A DNA stretch of 64,000 bases from NCBI RefSeq assembly GCF_947498515.1, contig NZ_CANMKO010000005.1, positions 62,001 through 126,000 on the forward strand, written 5' to 3'. Source of the DNA: an uncultured Pelagimonas sp. (GTDB taxonomy: Bacteria; Pseudomonadota; Alphaproteobacteria; Rhodobacterales; Rhodobacteraceae). Made by a program: the position numbers and the translations under genes. Positions 53,063-61,719 of the stretch are shown in pieces. The notes under the pieces are model-generated. The model saw only the letters and a program-made list of their open reading frames with translations. It was not told where the DNA came from and did not search any database. Position 1 is the stretch's first letter. Every line of letters starts with the position of its first letter.

Positions 53063-53865
53063 TGCCTGCTGATTTAACCAACCCCGAAATTGCCGCGCTG
53101 GCCAAACAACTTCGGGACAAGGGGGAACCGTTTGCCATTGCGACGGTCTTGCGAACTCTGGGGGCGACCGCGGCGAAACCGGGGGCCAAGGCGCTCTTGG
53201 ATATGGATGGTACGATCTTGCAAGGCTGGATCGGTGGCGGCTGCGTCCGTGGGGCCGTCGCCAAGGCGACCAAACGGGCGTTGGACGAAGGGCAGCCACA
53301 GATGGTGTCGCTCTTGCCGCAAGACTTGTTGGATGAAAAGGGCATCAGCGCCGGTGACGACATTGAGGGCATCCGCTTTGCCCGAAATGGCTGTCCGTCC
53401 AAGGGATCAATGGACATATTTGTCGAGCTGGTGCTGCCTCTCCCGGAACTGGTGATCTTCGGTGACTCGCCTGTGGCGCAGGCCTTGGCGCGCCTATCAG
53501 CTCAGTTCCAATGGGCCGTTTTGAGTGGCACGCCCGAAGCCCCTCCCCCACAAATGTCGAGCAGTGTTGGGCGCATGACCGTGGTCGCGACACAAGGCAA
53601 AAACGATCTGGCAAGCCTCAAATCGGCGCTCGCCTCGCATAGTCAATTCATCGCCTTTGTTGGCAGTCGTCGCAAATTCGCGGCCTTGTCGGAAAAACTA
53701 TTGGCCGAAGGGCTAACACAGACCGACTTGGACCGTGTCCACGCCCCGGCTGGCCTGTCGATTGGGGCCGTGACCCCGGACGAAATCGCCTTGTCGATCA
53801 TGGCTCAGCTTACCCAAGAACGCCGGCGCAATCAGCGCGGCCCAACCGAAAGGTCCCCGACATGA
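53059..53865 (+). CDS. coxF: CoxF, XdhC-family maturation factor
   Basis: 268-residue member of the XdhC/CoxF group that delivers a modified molybdenum cofactor (and in CO dehydrogenase is linked to copper delivery). Visible: the N-terminal XdhC motif GWIGGGCVRGAV (near 56-67), whose Cys is conserved, and a Rossmann-type C-terminal half (ELVIFGDSPVAQAL near 130). Two ATGs in a row at 53059/53062; it overlaps coxE, and its own stop overlaps a 33-codon gene. Needed for the final active-site assembly. Confidence 0.92.
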   Translation: MMPADLTNPEIAALAKQLRDKGEPFAIATVLRTLGATAAKPGAKALLDMDGTILQGWIGGGCVRGAVAKATKRALDEGQPQMVSLLPQDLLDEKGISAGDDIEGIRFARNGCPSKGSMDIFVELVLPLPELVIFGDSPVAQALARLSAQFQWAVLSGTPEAPPPQMSSSVGRMTVVATQGKNDLASLKSALASHSQFIAFVGSRRKFAALSEKLLAEGLTQTDLDRVHAPAGLSIGAVTPDEIALSIMAQLTQERRRNQRGPTERSPT

Positions 53866-53963
53866 AACGCCTGCTGAACCGATTGCGCAAACGCCTTGCC
53901 TACAAACCGCTCACCAAAGAACAGGCCGACCTTTTGGCGTCGGTTAAATTTCCCTGCTGTTAA
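53862..53963 (+). CDS. 33-residue cox-operon protein ending in Lys-Phe-Pro-Cys-Cys
   Basis: Tiny reading frame whose ATG overlaps the coxF stop codon (ATGA, 53862-53865) and whose TAA is followed 12 bases later by the coxG start. The product has a very basic amphipathic N-terminal half (MKRLLNRLRKRLAYKPL, 7 basic residues of 17) and ends ...ASVKFPCC. All junctions match the tight coupling of coxD-E-F, with no wasted sequence, which argues for real translation. The terminal Cys-Cys could hold Cu(I) or a sulfur atom during CO dehydrogenase maturation; this is inference. I know no described function for such a peptide. Confidence 0.65.
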   Translation: MKRLLNRLRKRLAYKPLTKEQADLLASVKFPCC

Positions 53964-53975
53964 AAGGACGTCCCC

Positions 53976-54425
53976 TTGGAACTGAATGACGAAATCACCA
54001 TCAACGCTCCTATGTCTGATGTCTATGCTGCGCTGAACGACCCTGAAATCTTGCGCCAGTGTATTCCAGGCTGCGAAGAACTTATCAAACACTCCGAAAC
54101 TGAACTTGAGGCCAAAGTTGTCCTTAAGGTTGGCCCTGTTAAGGCAAAGTTCAGCGGCGATGTCACCTTGGATACCGCAGGAGCACCAAGCGCGTTTTCC
54201 CTAACCGGTCAGGGCAATGGCGGCGCCGCCGGTCATGCCAAGGGTGGGGCCGATGTGACCCTTCGCGACGAAGATGGCCAGACCATTTTGACCTATGCGG
54301 CCAAGGCCGAAATCGGCGGCAAACTGGCCCAACTTGGGTCGCGTTTGATCCAAAGTACCGCCAAAAAGCTTGCTGGGAAGTTCTTCAAAACCTTTGCCGA
54401 AGTGGTTGAACAGGTCGACGCCTAA
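53976..54425 (+). CDS. coxG: CoxG family protein
   Basis: 149-residue protein of the CoxG/START-like fold (ELNDEITINAPMSDVYAALN, then CIPGCEEL, VGPVKAKFSGDV). In cox operons CoxG is proposed to recruit CO dehydrogenase to the cytoplasmic membrane and pass electrons to quinone, and relatives extract menaquinone. TTG start at 53976, with AAAAGGACG upstream; no in-frame ATG precedes the conserved part. Last gene of the cox operon, convergent with the MATE gene 21 bp on. Shorter than CoxG forms that carry a C-terminal membrane anchor, so it keeps only the lipid/quinone-binding domain. Confidence 0.9.
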   Translation: MELNDEITINAPMSDVYAALNDPEILRQCIPGCEELIKHSETELEAKVVLKVGPVKAKFSGDVTLDTAGAPSAFSLTGQGNGGAAGHAKGGADVTLRDEDGQTILTYAAKAEIGGKLAQLGSRLIQSTAKKLAGKFFKTFAEVVEQVDA

Positions 54426-54446
54426 ACCTGACGCCGCCCCGGCCTT

Positions 54447-55850
54447 TCATCTGCGATGGTGCAAAATGGTAAAGGGGCGGCGATGCCGGGCAAATTCGGG
54501 CTTGTCGGTTGGGCAACACTTGTCCCGCTCGGCTTTGCGCATCACATGTTCGGCCATGATCAAGGCGACCAGAGCGACAAAGGCCCCGCCTGCCATTTGG
54601 CCAATCAAAACCCCGGCAGCCCCCCAATATTGCGCACCAAAATAGACAAAGGGGATGACACCCAAGGTGTTGCGCCCCCAATTGACCCATGTGGAATAGA
54701 ATGGGTGGCCAAGATTGTTGAATGATGCATTGGCGACAAAAATGATCCCATTGAAAATCCAAAGCAACGACAGTGGTCCGCAGAACAGATAGATCAAGTC
54801 GCGGGCGATCCCGGTGGCGTTGAACATATCAGCAATCAGATCGCGGGACAGGTAGAGCACACCGACCACTGGGAAAACATAGATCACGATCAAAACCATG
54901 GCGCTGTTAAACGCTTTGCGAACACGGTCATGCCGCTGCGCGCCGAAATTCTGGCCGATTATCGGGCCGATTGCCCCGGACATGGCAAAGATCAGGGCAA
55001 AGGCCACCGGCGTCACCCGGCCGATCACCGCCATCCCGGCCACGGCGGCCTCGCCAAATTCAGCGGCGGCGCGGGTAACATAGGCACCCCCTATCGGGGT
55101 GGCGACATTGGCCAACATCGCTGGCAAGGCAATCGCGGCAATGGGTTTGAGATCGCTGAAAATAGCCGAGGTAGAGAGCGCAGTTAGGCCTCCGTAGCGG
55201 CGGAACAGATACCACAATGCGACGCCCGCCACCGTGACACGCGCCGCGACCGACGCCCACGCCGCCCCCGCAAGCCCCATATCGAGCGTGAAGATAAAGA
55301 TCGGGTCAAGCACGGCGTTGACGATTCCGGCGCTCAACGTCGCCATCATCGATAGTTTCGCCGCGCCATGGCTTCGCAGCGCCGCTGATCCGACAATGCC
55401 GATCATCAGGATCGGCATGGTTGGAACCAAGATTTGCAAATAGGAGATGGCTAAATCCTGAGTCGGGCCAGATGCCCCAACCAAAGCGGTCAATCCAGCC
55501 AGATTTTGGTAGATCAAAATCGCCACGACCACGGCAAAGGCGAAGCCAACCAACATAACATGAGTCAACAGCTCGCGGGCGCGATCCGCTTTGCCTTCGC
55601 CTAGCGCTTTGGCAACCAAGGCACCGCCTGCGATGCCCAAACCAATCGACAAAGACGTGGTGACAAACAGGATGGTTCCGGCAAATCCAACCGCAGCCGC
55701 AAGCTCTTCTATCCCGAGCATCGAGATGAACAGCATGTCGACAAGATCAACAATGAATAGCGCCACAAACCCGACCGCCGCCGTAAGTGACATGGTGACA
55801 ATATGCCCTGTCAGGTTCCCGGTTAGGAATTTCGCTTGTTCGTCGCTCAT
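54447..55850 (-). CDS. MATE-family multidrug efflux transporter
   Basis: 467-residue membrane protein with 12 predicted helices in two homologous halves, the MATE layout (N-half starting GHIVTMSLTAAVGFVALFIVDLVD, with PxxxxxMiG-type LVPTMPILMIGIVGSAALR at about 130). Exports cationic drugs or metabolites against Na+ or H+. ATG 55850 (MSDEQAKFL) overlaps the stop of the Kef-type antiporter gene (ATGA), so the two are one operon. Substrate unknown. Confidence 0.92.
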   Translation of the reverse strand: MSDEQAKFLTGNLTGHIVTMSLTAAVGFVALFIVDLVDMLFISMLGIEELAAAVGFAGTILFVTTSLSIGLGIAGGALVAKALGEGKADRARELLTHVMLVGFAFAVVVAILIYQNLAGLTALVGASGPTQDLAISYLQILVPTMPILMIGIVGSAALRSHGAAKLSMMATLSAGIVNAVLDPIFIFTLDMGLAGAAWASVAARVTVAGVALWYLFRRYGGLTALSTSAIFSDLKPIAAIALPAMLANVATPIGGAYVTRAAAEFGEAAVAGMAVIGRVTPVAFALIFAMSGAIGPIIGQNFGAQRHDRVRKAFNSAMVLIVIYVFPVVGVLYLSRDLIADMFNATGIARDLIYLFCGPLSLLWIFNGIIFVANASFNNLGHPFYSTWVNWGRNTLGVIPFVYFGAQYWGAAGVLIGQMAGGAFVALVALIMAEHVMRKAERDKCCPTDKPEFARHRRPFTILHHRR

Positions 55851-57715
55851 GATTTGCTTGAGCCTGTCATGATGGCTTGCATTTGGTCGCCTAGCTCGGC
55901 CTCCCAAGCTTCTCGTTTTTCGCGGATCGAGTTCAGATAAGCCTCGTTTTCCATCGGTGGGATGTCTGGATCATAGTGTTCTGCGGCATCAAGCATCGAG
56001 CGGCGATCAAGGGCATTAAACGCCTCGATCATGTCGTTGGCTTGCTCTTTTGAGTACCCAAGCGCCTCGATCGAGCTGCGCCCCATGCGCATCGAACTGT
56101 CATAGGTTTCGCGGATGATGTCACGACACCCAGCGGCCCAAAGATCATAAACATGGTTCCGATCAAGCGCCCGCGCCACGACGTGCACATCGGGATGATG
56201 GGCCTGAAGATATTTCACTAACTGGGTGATCCGTTCCTTGTCATCAATGGCAATCACAAACAGTTTGGCCTTGGAAATTCCTGCGGCGTGAAGCAAATCA
56301 GGCCGCGTTGCGTCACCGTAATAGGCTTTCATGTCAAAGGCTTTGAGGATTTCAAGCTGAGCTGAGGAGAAATCAATCACCGTCGGGTTCATGCCACAGC
56401 CGCGCAAAATCCGGGCGATCAAGCCGCCCACTCGACCATGCCCAGCGATAATGATGTCAGATCGGTTTTCAATTTCATCTGCTTCGCGCTGTTCTGCTTG
56501 CGCAAACCGCGGCGCGACAACCTTGTCGAAGAGGATGAAGAGCCCCGGCGTAAAGAGCATCGACAAAGCGACGATCAAGAGCAAAATCTGAGCCAAATCG
56601 CCGGGGATCACCGCGTTGGACACCGTAAAGGCCAATAAAACAAAGCCAAATTCACCGGCTTGGGCAAGGCCGAGCGTAAACAACCACCGATCCGCGCCTT
56701 GCAATTTGAAGATAACCGCCAGCACAAAAAGCACCGCCGATTTCACCACCATCAAGCCAAGAGTCAGGCCAAGGATAAGGGCGAAGTTGTCAAACAACAG
56801 GGCAAAGTTGATGCCCGCGCCAACGGTCATAAAGAACAGACCCAAGAGCAATCCTTTGATAGGTTCGATATCGCTTTCGAGTTCGTGTTTGTATTCGCTA
56901 TTGGCCAAGACAACCCCGGCCAAAAAGGTGCCAAGCGCCGGAGACAACCCGACAAGCGACATCAAAAGCGCAATGCCTATCACAATCATAAGGGCGGCAG
57001 ATATGAACAGCTCACGCATTTCTGCGCCGGATATAAACCGAAAGATCGGGCCGGTTAGATGGGAGCCAATCACAATGACCCCCGCAATCGCCGCAAGCGT
57101 GACCAACGCCGCAGCCCACCCCGGAAGCCCCTCAACAAGGCTCATGGAACTGCCATGCCCATCGTCGCCGTGTGACGCATGGGACAAGGCCTCGACCAAC
57201 TCTGGCATGGCCAACAAAGGGATCAGTGCCAGCATTGGGATCACAGCGATGTCTTGGAACAAAAGCACCGAGAAACTGGCCTGCCCCCCATCGCTACGCA
57301 TCAATCCTTTTTCACCCAAGGTTTGAAGGACAATCGCAGTTGAGGACAGCGCCATCACCAAGCCAATCGCCAAGGCCACCGTCCAAGGTTGGCCAAAGGC
57401 CAGCGCGACCATCATCACAACAGCGGTGGTCAGCCCGACCTGTCCACCCCCAAGCCCCAAGAGCTTGGCGCGCATCTGCCAGAGCGTTTTGGGTTCAAGT
57501 TCTAGCCCGACCAGAAACAGCATCATCACCACACCGAATTCAGCAAAATGCTGAATCGACACCACGTCCACATGCAGCCATGCCAAGATTGGGCTGATAG
57601 CGATGCCTGCGATCAGAAAACCAAGCACCGAGCCAAGCCCAAGGCGCGAGGCAATCGGCACAGCGATCACACCGGCAACAAGGAAGACAAAAGCAGCTAG
57701 CAAAATATCGGTCAT
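55847..57715 (-). CDS. Kef-type (CPA2) monovalent cation/proton antiporter
   Basis: 622 residues: a CPA2 antiporter membrane domain of 12-13 helices (about 1-385) and a cytoplasmic RCK/TrkA-N domain (about 405-525, with the dinucleotide motif GHGRVGGLIARIL). This is the order of KefB/KefC potassium efflux systems, which respond to glutathione adducts and protect against electrophiles. ATG 57715 (MTDILLAAFVFL) starts at the first helix; upstream in-frame codons have no similarity. Operon with the MATE gene. Whether it is glutathione-gated cannot be told here. Confidence 0.92.
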   Translation of the reverse strand: MTDILLAAFVFLVAGVIAVPIASRLGLGSVLGFLIAGIAISPILAWLHVDVVSIQHFAEFGVVMMLFLVGLELEPKTLWQMRAKLLGLGGGQVGLTTAVVMMVALAFGQPWTVALAIGLVMALSSTAIVLQTLGEKGLMRSDGGQASFSVLLFQDIAVIPMLALIPLLAMPELVEALSHASHGDDGHGSSMSLVEGLPGWAAALVTLAAIAGVIVIGSHLTGPIFRFISGAEMRELFISAALMIVIGIALLMSLVGLSPALGTFLAGVVLANSEYKHELESDIEPIKGLLLGLFFMTVGAGINFALLFDNFALILGLTLGLMVVKSAVLFVLAVIFKLQGADRWLFTLGLAQAGEFGFVLLAFTVSNAVIPGDLAQILLLIVALSMLFTPGLFILFDKVVAPRFAQAEQREADEIENRSDIIIAGHGRVGGLIARILRGCGMNPTVIDFSSAQLEILKAFDMKAYYGDATRPDLLHAAGISKAKLFVIAIDDKERITQLVKYLQAHHPDVHVVARALDRNHVYDLWAAGCRDIIRETYDSSMRMGRSSIEALGYSKEQANDMIEAFNALDRRSMLDAAEHYDPDIPPMENEAYLNSIREKREAWEAELGDQMQAIMTGSSKS

Positions 57716-58161
57716 CGCAAACGGTCCTGGGGTCAAGAGGTGCGATCCTGAACGCACGGTTATTTCCTCGCAAACATGCAAGAGAAATATGCAAATAGCC
57801 AGCGCCGGCCGCCCACAGCCGAGGTGCGGATTTGTGGACACCCCATGTGCATAAACGAAATGTAACGGTTTTCCTTTTCACGAGGTGGCCAAATACGCCC
57901 TGCGATGGCAATTACCGCGGCTAACGGATTGGTTTTGCCGTTCGGCCCCGGATAGGCAGGACAGACGATTCCTCCCTCCGGTTTTTCGGGGGAAATGTTC
58001 CGAATGGACAGGGGGCTCCGAGTTGCTTGAAATACGGTCAAGCTGCTGACCCAAGGCGATGTTGAGCCGCCTGAAACAGGTATTGCCTTGACGTATCGTA
58101 GTTGACGTTCGTAACTTGTCTAAATTATCGCGCGCTACCTTTAAGGGCATCAGGTGTTAAA
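57716..58161. other. 446-bp intergenic region between divergent antiporter and LacI genes
   Basis: No frame with coding character. It holds promoters for both sides. Near the LacI gene, TTGACGTATCGTA (58088-58100) is closely followed by TTGACGTTCGTAA (58102-58114), a 14-bp-spaced direct repeat; TTGACG at 58102 could be a -35 box with TTATCG at 58125 as a poor -10. No riboswitch pattern recognised. Confidence 0.45.
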
Positions 58162-59193
58162 ATGAGTCACTCGAAAATTCGCAATATGGAAGAATTTGCT
58201 GCTCTGAGTGGTATTTCTCGCCCGACTGTATCCAAATATTTCAATGATCCCGAAAGCGTTCGCGCGTCGACTCGTGCAAAAATTGAGGAGTCTCTCAAGA
58301 AGTACGACTACCAGCCAAATGTGTTTGCAATGAACCAAAACAGGCGCACGACTAAGAATATCGGCGTTGTGGTTCCGAATCTTGCAGACCCGTTTTTTTC
58401 CGAAATTGGACGCCGGGTCGAACTGGCCTGTATCGATGCGGGGTATAGCCCCATTTTGCTCAATTCACACGGCAACCCGGCGATGGAGCAGGACAATCTA
58501 AATTCGCTGAGATCGTTGAAACCGGCGGGTGTTCTCCTTGCACCATTTGGGCGAACGTCGGACTTGGATGCTGTGCACGCCTTTGACGAGGATTTCCCGC
58601 TTGTCTTGTTTGACGCCAATATGTCCGATGTCGGTCAGGCCTTTGTCGGAACCGATAACTCTCAAAGCGTCAACCTCATGGTGGAATACCTTTGTCGGAG
58701 CGGCGAAGCGCCTTGTTTTTTTGAAATAAAATCTGCGCTTAACCCAAATGCTAACAAACGGCGTCTGGCCTATATTGAAAGCATGGAACGGCACGGGCAT
58801 GAACCGCGCATCTTTCAGGTTGACGGCGAAGGTTGGAACTTCGAAGAAATCGGAAGCATCGAAGGCGGGCGCCTATTGTCTGCCAAGGCCTTTAACACAA
58901 ACACCATCTTGTGCAGCAATGATCGCTTGGCGATTGGCATGCTCTCGGCGGCCTATGGCCTTGGCCTCCGGGTTGGGCACGGCGCTGGGTGCGACCTTCG
59001 AATTGCAGGCCATGATGATCACCCATTTTCCAGATTCACCTGCCCGCCTTTGACCACAATTGCACAAGATTACGAAGCCATCGCGAATCGCGCCGTGAGT
59101 GAATTGTTCGGGATGTTAGAAAACAATGAACGCCTCTCAAACCGGACCGAGACCACATTTGAGGGCCGGTTGATCATGAGGGACAGCGCCTAA
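58162..59193 (+). CDS. LacI-family regulator of the polyol operon
   Basis: 343 residues: LacI helix-turn-helix at the N-terminus (MEEFAALSGISRPTVSKYFN; hinge helix near AMNQNRRT) and a sugar-binding type effector domain (NIGVVVPNLADPFFSEIGRR onward). ATG 58162 is preceded by AGGTGTTAA; the frame is open 20 codons upstream but without similarity. It lies 115 bp upstream of, and on the same strand as, smoE, so it likely represses the smo operon until sorbitol, mannitol or a derivative is present. Confidence 0.92.
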   Translation: MSHSKIRNMEEFAALSGISRPTVSKYFNDPESVRASTRAKIEESLKKYDYQPNVFAMNQNRRTTKNIGVVVPNLADPFFSEIGRRVELACIDAGYSPILLNSHGNPAMEQDNLNSLRSLKPAGVLLAPFGRTSDLDAVHAFDEDFPLVLFDANMSDVGQAFVGTDNSQSVNLMVEYLCRSGEAPCFFEIKSALNPNANKRRLAYIESMERHGHEPRIFQVDGEGWNFEEIGSIEGGRLLSAKAFNTNTILCSNDRLAIGMLSAAYGLGLRVGHGAGCDLRIAGHDDHPFSRFTCPPLTTIAQDYEAIANRAVSELFGMLENNERLSNRTETTFEGRLIMRDSA

Positions 59194-59245
59194 GTCATTG
59201 AATGTGCGCCTGCAATCCCTATCTTTTACGCGCGCAAAATTTTAA

Positions 59246-59275
59246 TTGACTTCGCGTCGTGTCCGCAGGTAGCCT
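59246..59275 (+). promoter_or_regulatory. Candidate promoter of the smo operon
   Basis: TTGACT at 59246-59251 and TAGCCT at 59270-59275, spacing 18, lie 34 bp upstream of the smoE start and downstream of the LacI gene stop. A good GAGGAGGA ribosome site follows at about 59292. The boxes are pattern matches only. Confidence 0.35.
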
Positions 59276-59308
59276 TATCACTATCATCCAACGAGGAGGA
59301 ATTTTGGG

Positions 59309-60604
59309 ATGTCTATTAAGAAAGCACTTTATGCTGCTACGGCAGTATCGCTTTTCTCAGCAGGCGGCGCACTTGCGGACGACCACGCGAAAGAGCTCAC
59401 AATTGCGATCGTGAACAACGGTCACATGATCAACATGCAGAAAGTTGCAGAGGCATACACTGCTGAAACAGGTGTTGCCCTGAACTGGGTTTCCCTGGAA
59501 GAAGGCGTTCTGCGTGATCAGGTAACATCCGACACAGCAACCGGTGGCGGCCAGTACGACATCATCAATATCGGCATGCAAGAAGCACCAATCTGGGGTG
59601 CTGCTGGCTGGATCGAAGCACTGAACTTTGGCGCAGAATACGACGTCGATGACATGCTGCCAGCGATGCGCAATGGTCTGTCCCATGAAGGGACGCTTTA
59701 TGCTGCGCCTTTCTATGGCGAAAGCTCCATGGTCATGTACCGCAAGGATCTGACAGACGCAGCTGGCGTCACCATTGCTGACAATGACAGCTGGGACAAC
59801 GTCAAAGCAGCCGCCGCTGCTATGCACAACCCAGACGCAGGCGTCTATGGTGCGTGTCTTCGCGGCAAGCCAGGTTGGGGCGACAACATGGCCTTTGTCA
59901 CAACCATGGTTAACTCCTTCGGTGGTGCATGGTTCGACAAAGACATGAAGCCAACAATTGAGTCCGACGAATGGAAAGCTGCGATCAACTTCTACGTTGA
60001 CCTGCTGGGCAACTACGGCCCTCCCGGTTCCGAAGGCAACTCCTTCAACGAGATCCTTGCTCTTTATAACGAAGGCAAATGTGGCCTTTGGATCGACGCA
60101 ACAATCGCCGCTTCCTTCCTAGAAGTTGACGGTGTCGCCTACGCTCAGTCTCCAAACGCTGGTAACCCAGTGGGTGCAAACTGGCTCTGGGCTTGGGCCA
60201 TGGCCGTTCCAACGGGTTCGCCAAACTCCGAAGCAGCACACGCGTTTATCGAGTGGGCAACATCCAAAGCCTACATCCAGGCCGTTGGCAACCACGCCGA
60301 CTTTGGCTGGGGCAAAGTGCCAACAGGTACACGTGCCTCGACATATGCGATCCCTGAGTTCCAGGCCGTTGCGAAATTTGCAGCCGCTGAGATGGCAGCC
60401 ATTGAATCTGCGGCTCCTGAAGCAACAGACATCAAGCCATATGTTGGTGTTCAGTTCGCAGCGATCCCTGAGTTCCCAGAGGTTGGTTCCGCTGTCGCTC
60501 AAGAAATCGCAGCTGCTCTGTCCGGTGCGAAATCTGTAGACGAAGCTCTTGCCGCGTCGCAAGCCGCAGCAGACTCGATCATGAAAGAAGCGGGCTACTA
60601 CTAA
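59309..60604 (+). CDS. smoE: Sorbitol/mannitol ABC transporter, solute-binding protein
   Basis: 431-residue periplasmic binding protein, family 1. Signal peptide about 1-23 (ATAVSLFSAGGALA, then DDHAKELT). Closely follows the SmoE pattern of Rhodobacter and heads the same gene order smoE-F-G-K-S, so the ligand is a hexitol (sorbitol, mannitol) or similar. Strong GAGGAGGA ribosome site. Codon use differs from the neighbours: many GCT and GCA alanine codons and few GCC, as in very highly expressed genes. A stem-loop follows its stop, which fits excess production of the binding protein. Confidence 0.93.
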   Translation: MSIKKALYAATAVSLFSAGGALADDHAKELTIAIVNNGHMINMQKVAEAYTAETGVALNWVSLEEGVLRDQVTSDTATGGGQYDIINIGMQEAPIWGAAGWIEALNFGAEYDVDDMLPAMRNGLSHEGTLYAAPFYGESSMVMYRKDLTDAAGVTIADNDSWDNVKAAAAAMHNPDAGVYGACLRGKPGWGDNMAFVTTMVNSFGGAWFDKDMKPTIESDEWKAAINFYVDLLGNYGPPGSEGNSFNEILALYNEGKCGLWIDATIAASFLEVDGVAYAQSPNAGNPVGANWLWAWAMAVPTGSPNSEAAHAFIEWATSKAYIQAVGNHADFGWGKVPTGTRASTYAIPEFQAVAKFAAAEMAAIESAAPEATDIKPYVGVQFAAIPEFPEVGSAVAQEIAAALSGAKSVDEALAASQAAADSIMKEAGYY

Positions 60605-60621
60605 GCCGCCCCGCACTAAGA

Positions 60622-60646
60622 GAAGGCCCGACATGTTCGGGCCTTC
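60622..60646 (+). terminator. Intercistronic stem-loop after smoE
   Basis: GAAGGCCCGA (60622-60631) pairs perfectly with TCGGGCCTTC (60637-60646) around a 5-base loop (CATGT). Without a clear U-run it is probably a partial terminator/3'-end stabiliser between smoE and the permease genes, which start 120 bp later. Confidence 0.7.
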
Positions 60647-60769
60647 CATTCAACACCAGTCATTGCTGCAATCGGCAATTTAATCGCACAGATTCGCAAT
60701 GCCCGCCAATCGACCATTCAAATAATTTACAGACAAAGCGAACACCGTGTTCCGCTGGGGGTCTAGGTC

Positions 60770-61708
60770 ATGTCTAACAGAACGCTTCCACGTTTACTTC
60801 AATCACCAGCTGTTTTGCTGCTGTTGGTCTGGATGCTAATCCCACTATCGATGACGCTTTACTTTTCGTTCATCCGATACGTCCTTAACAACCTGCGCCG
60901 ACCAGAGTGGACAACTCCGTCTCTGAGCAACTGGCGCGGCTTCGGCAACTACGAATTTGTTCTCAATTCCAAAGATTTCCTCTTTGCAATTCAGAACAGC
61001 CTCTTCATTGTCTGCAGCATTCTCTTCTTGACGGTGTCGCTCGGCATTCTGATCGCTGTGCTGATCAACAAGACCTTTCCGGGTCAAGGCATTGTACGAG
61101 TTTTGCTAATCTCGCCATTCTTTGTCATGCCTGCCGTGAACGCGGTCTTGTGGATCAATATGATCCTTGATCCGGTGCTCGGTCTGCAAGGGATCGCTGT
61201 TGGTGGCATCAACGAAGTGATCAGCGGGCTCCGTGACGCACCCTTGATTGGTTGGTTCTTTTCGCTTTGGCCAGAACTCACGCCGATCTCGTTCCGCGCC
61301 ACCCAGACATCAGCATATGCCGTCATCATCATGGTGACATGGCAGTGGACACCCTTCGCCATCCTCATCTTTATGACGTCGCTACAATCAGAGGATCAGC
61401 AGCAGAAAGAGGCCGCGATCCTAGACGGGGCAAGCAATTGGTCGATGTTCAGGTTCCTCACCCTACCGCATTTGGGACGCCCCATTGCGATTGTGGTGAT
61501 GATTCAAGCGATCTTCCACCTCTCGCTCTATGCAGAAATCGAAATTGTAAGCCGGGGCAACGGCAACAAGAACCTGCCCTACCTAATCGGTGAATTTGCC
61601 AACAACAACATCGGTGCCGCCAGCGCCACGGGCATCTTCGCCGTAATCCTCGCCAACATCGTCGCAATCTTCTTGCTGCGCATGGTTGGCAAGACCTTGA
61701 TGGAATAA
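60770..61708 (+). CDS. smoF: Sorbitol/mannitol ABC transporter permease
   Basis: 312-residue inner-membrane permease with six helices (first at about 11-32, AVLLLLVWMLIPLSMTLYF) and the EAA loop KEAAILDGASNWSMFRFLTL. Family and order match SmoF. The 165-bp gap upstream holds the stem-loop but no coding frame. The next permease gene starts 11 bp after its stop. Works with SmoG. Confidence 0.92.
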   Translation: MSNRTLPRLLQSPAVLLLLVWMLIPLSMTLYFSFIRYVLNNLRRPEWTTPSLSNWRGFGNYEFVLNSKDFLFAIQNSLFIVCSILFLTVSLGILIAVLINKTFPGQGIVRVLLISPFFVMPAVNAVLWINMILDPVLGLQGIAVGGINEVISGLRDAPLIGWFFSLWPELTPISFRATQTSAYAVIIMVTWQWTPFAILIFMTSLQSEDQQQKEAAILDGASNWSMFRFLTLPHLGRPIAIVVMIQAIFHLSLYAEIEIVSRGNGNKNLPYLIGEFANNNIGAASATGIFAVILANIVAIFLLRMVGKTLME

Positions 61709-61719
61709 GGGGCAGACCA

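Noticed and set aside
57850-58090. Possible riboswitch (GC-rich hairpins upstream of the antiporter gene)
   Set aside because: I compared it by eye with cobalamin and guanidine-type patterns and found no matching conserved core.
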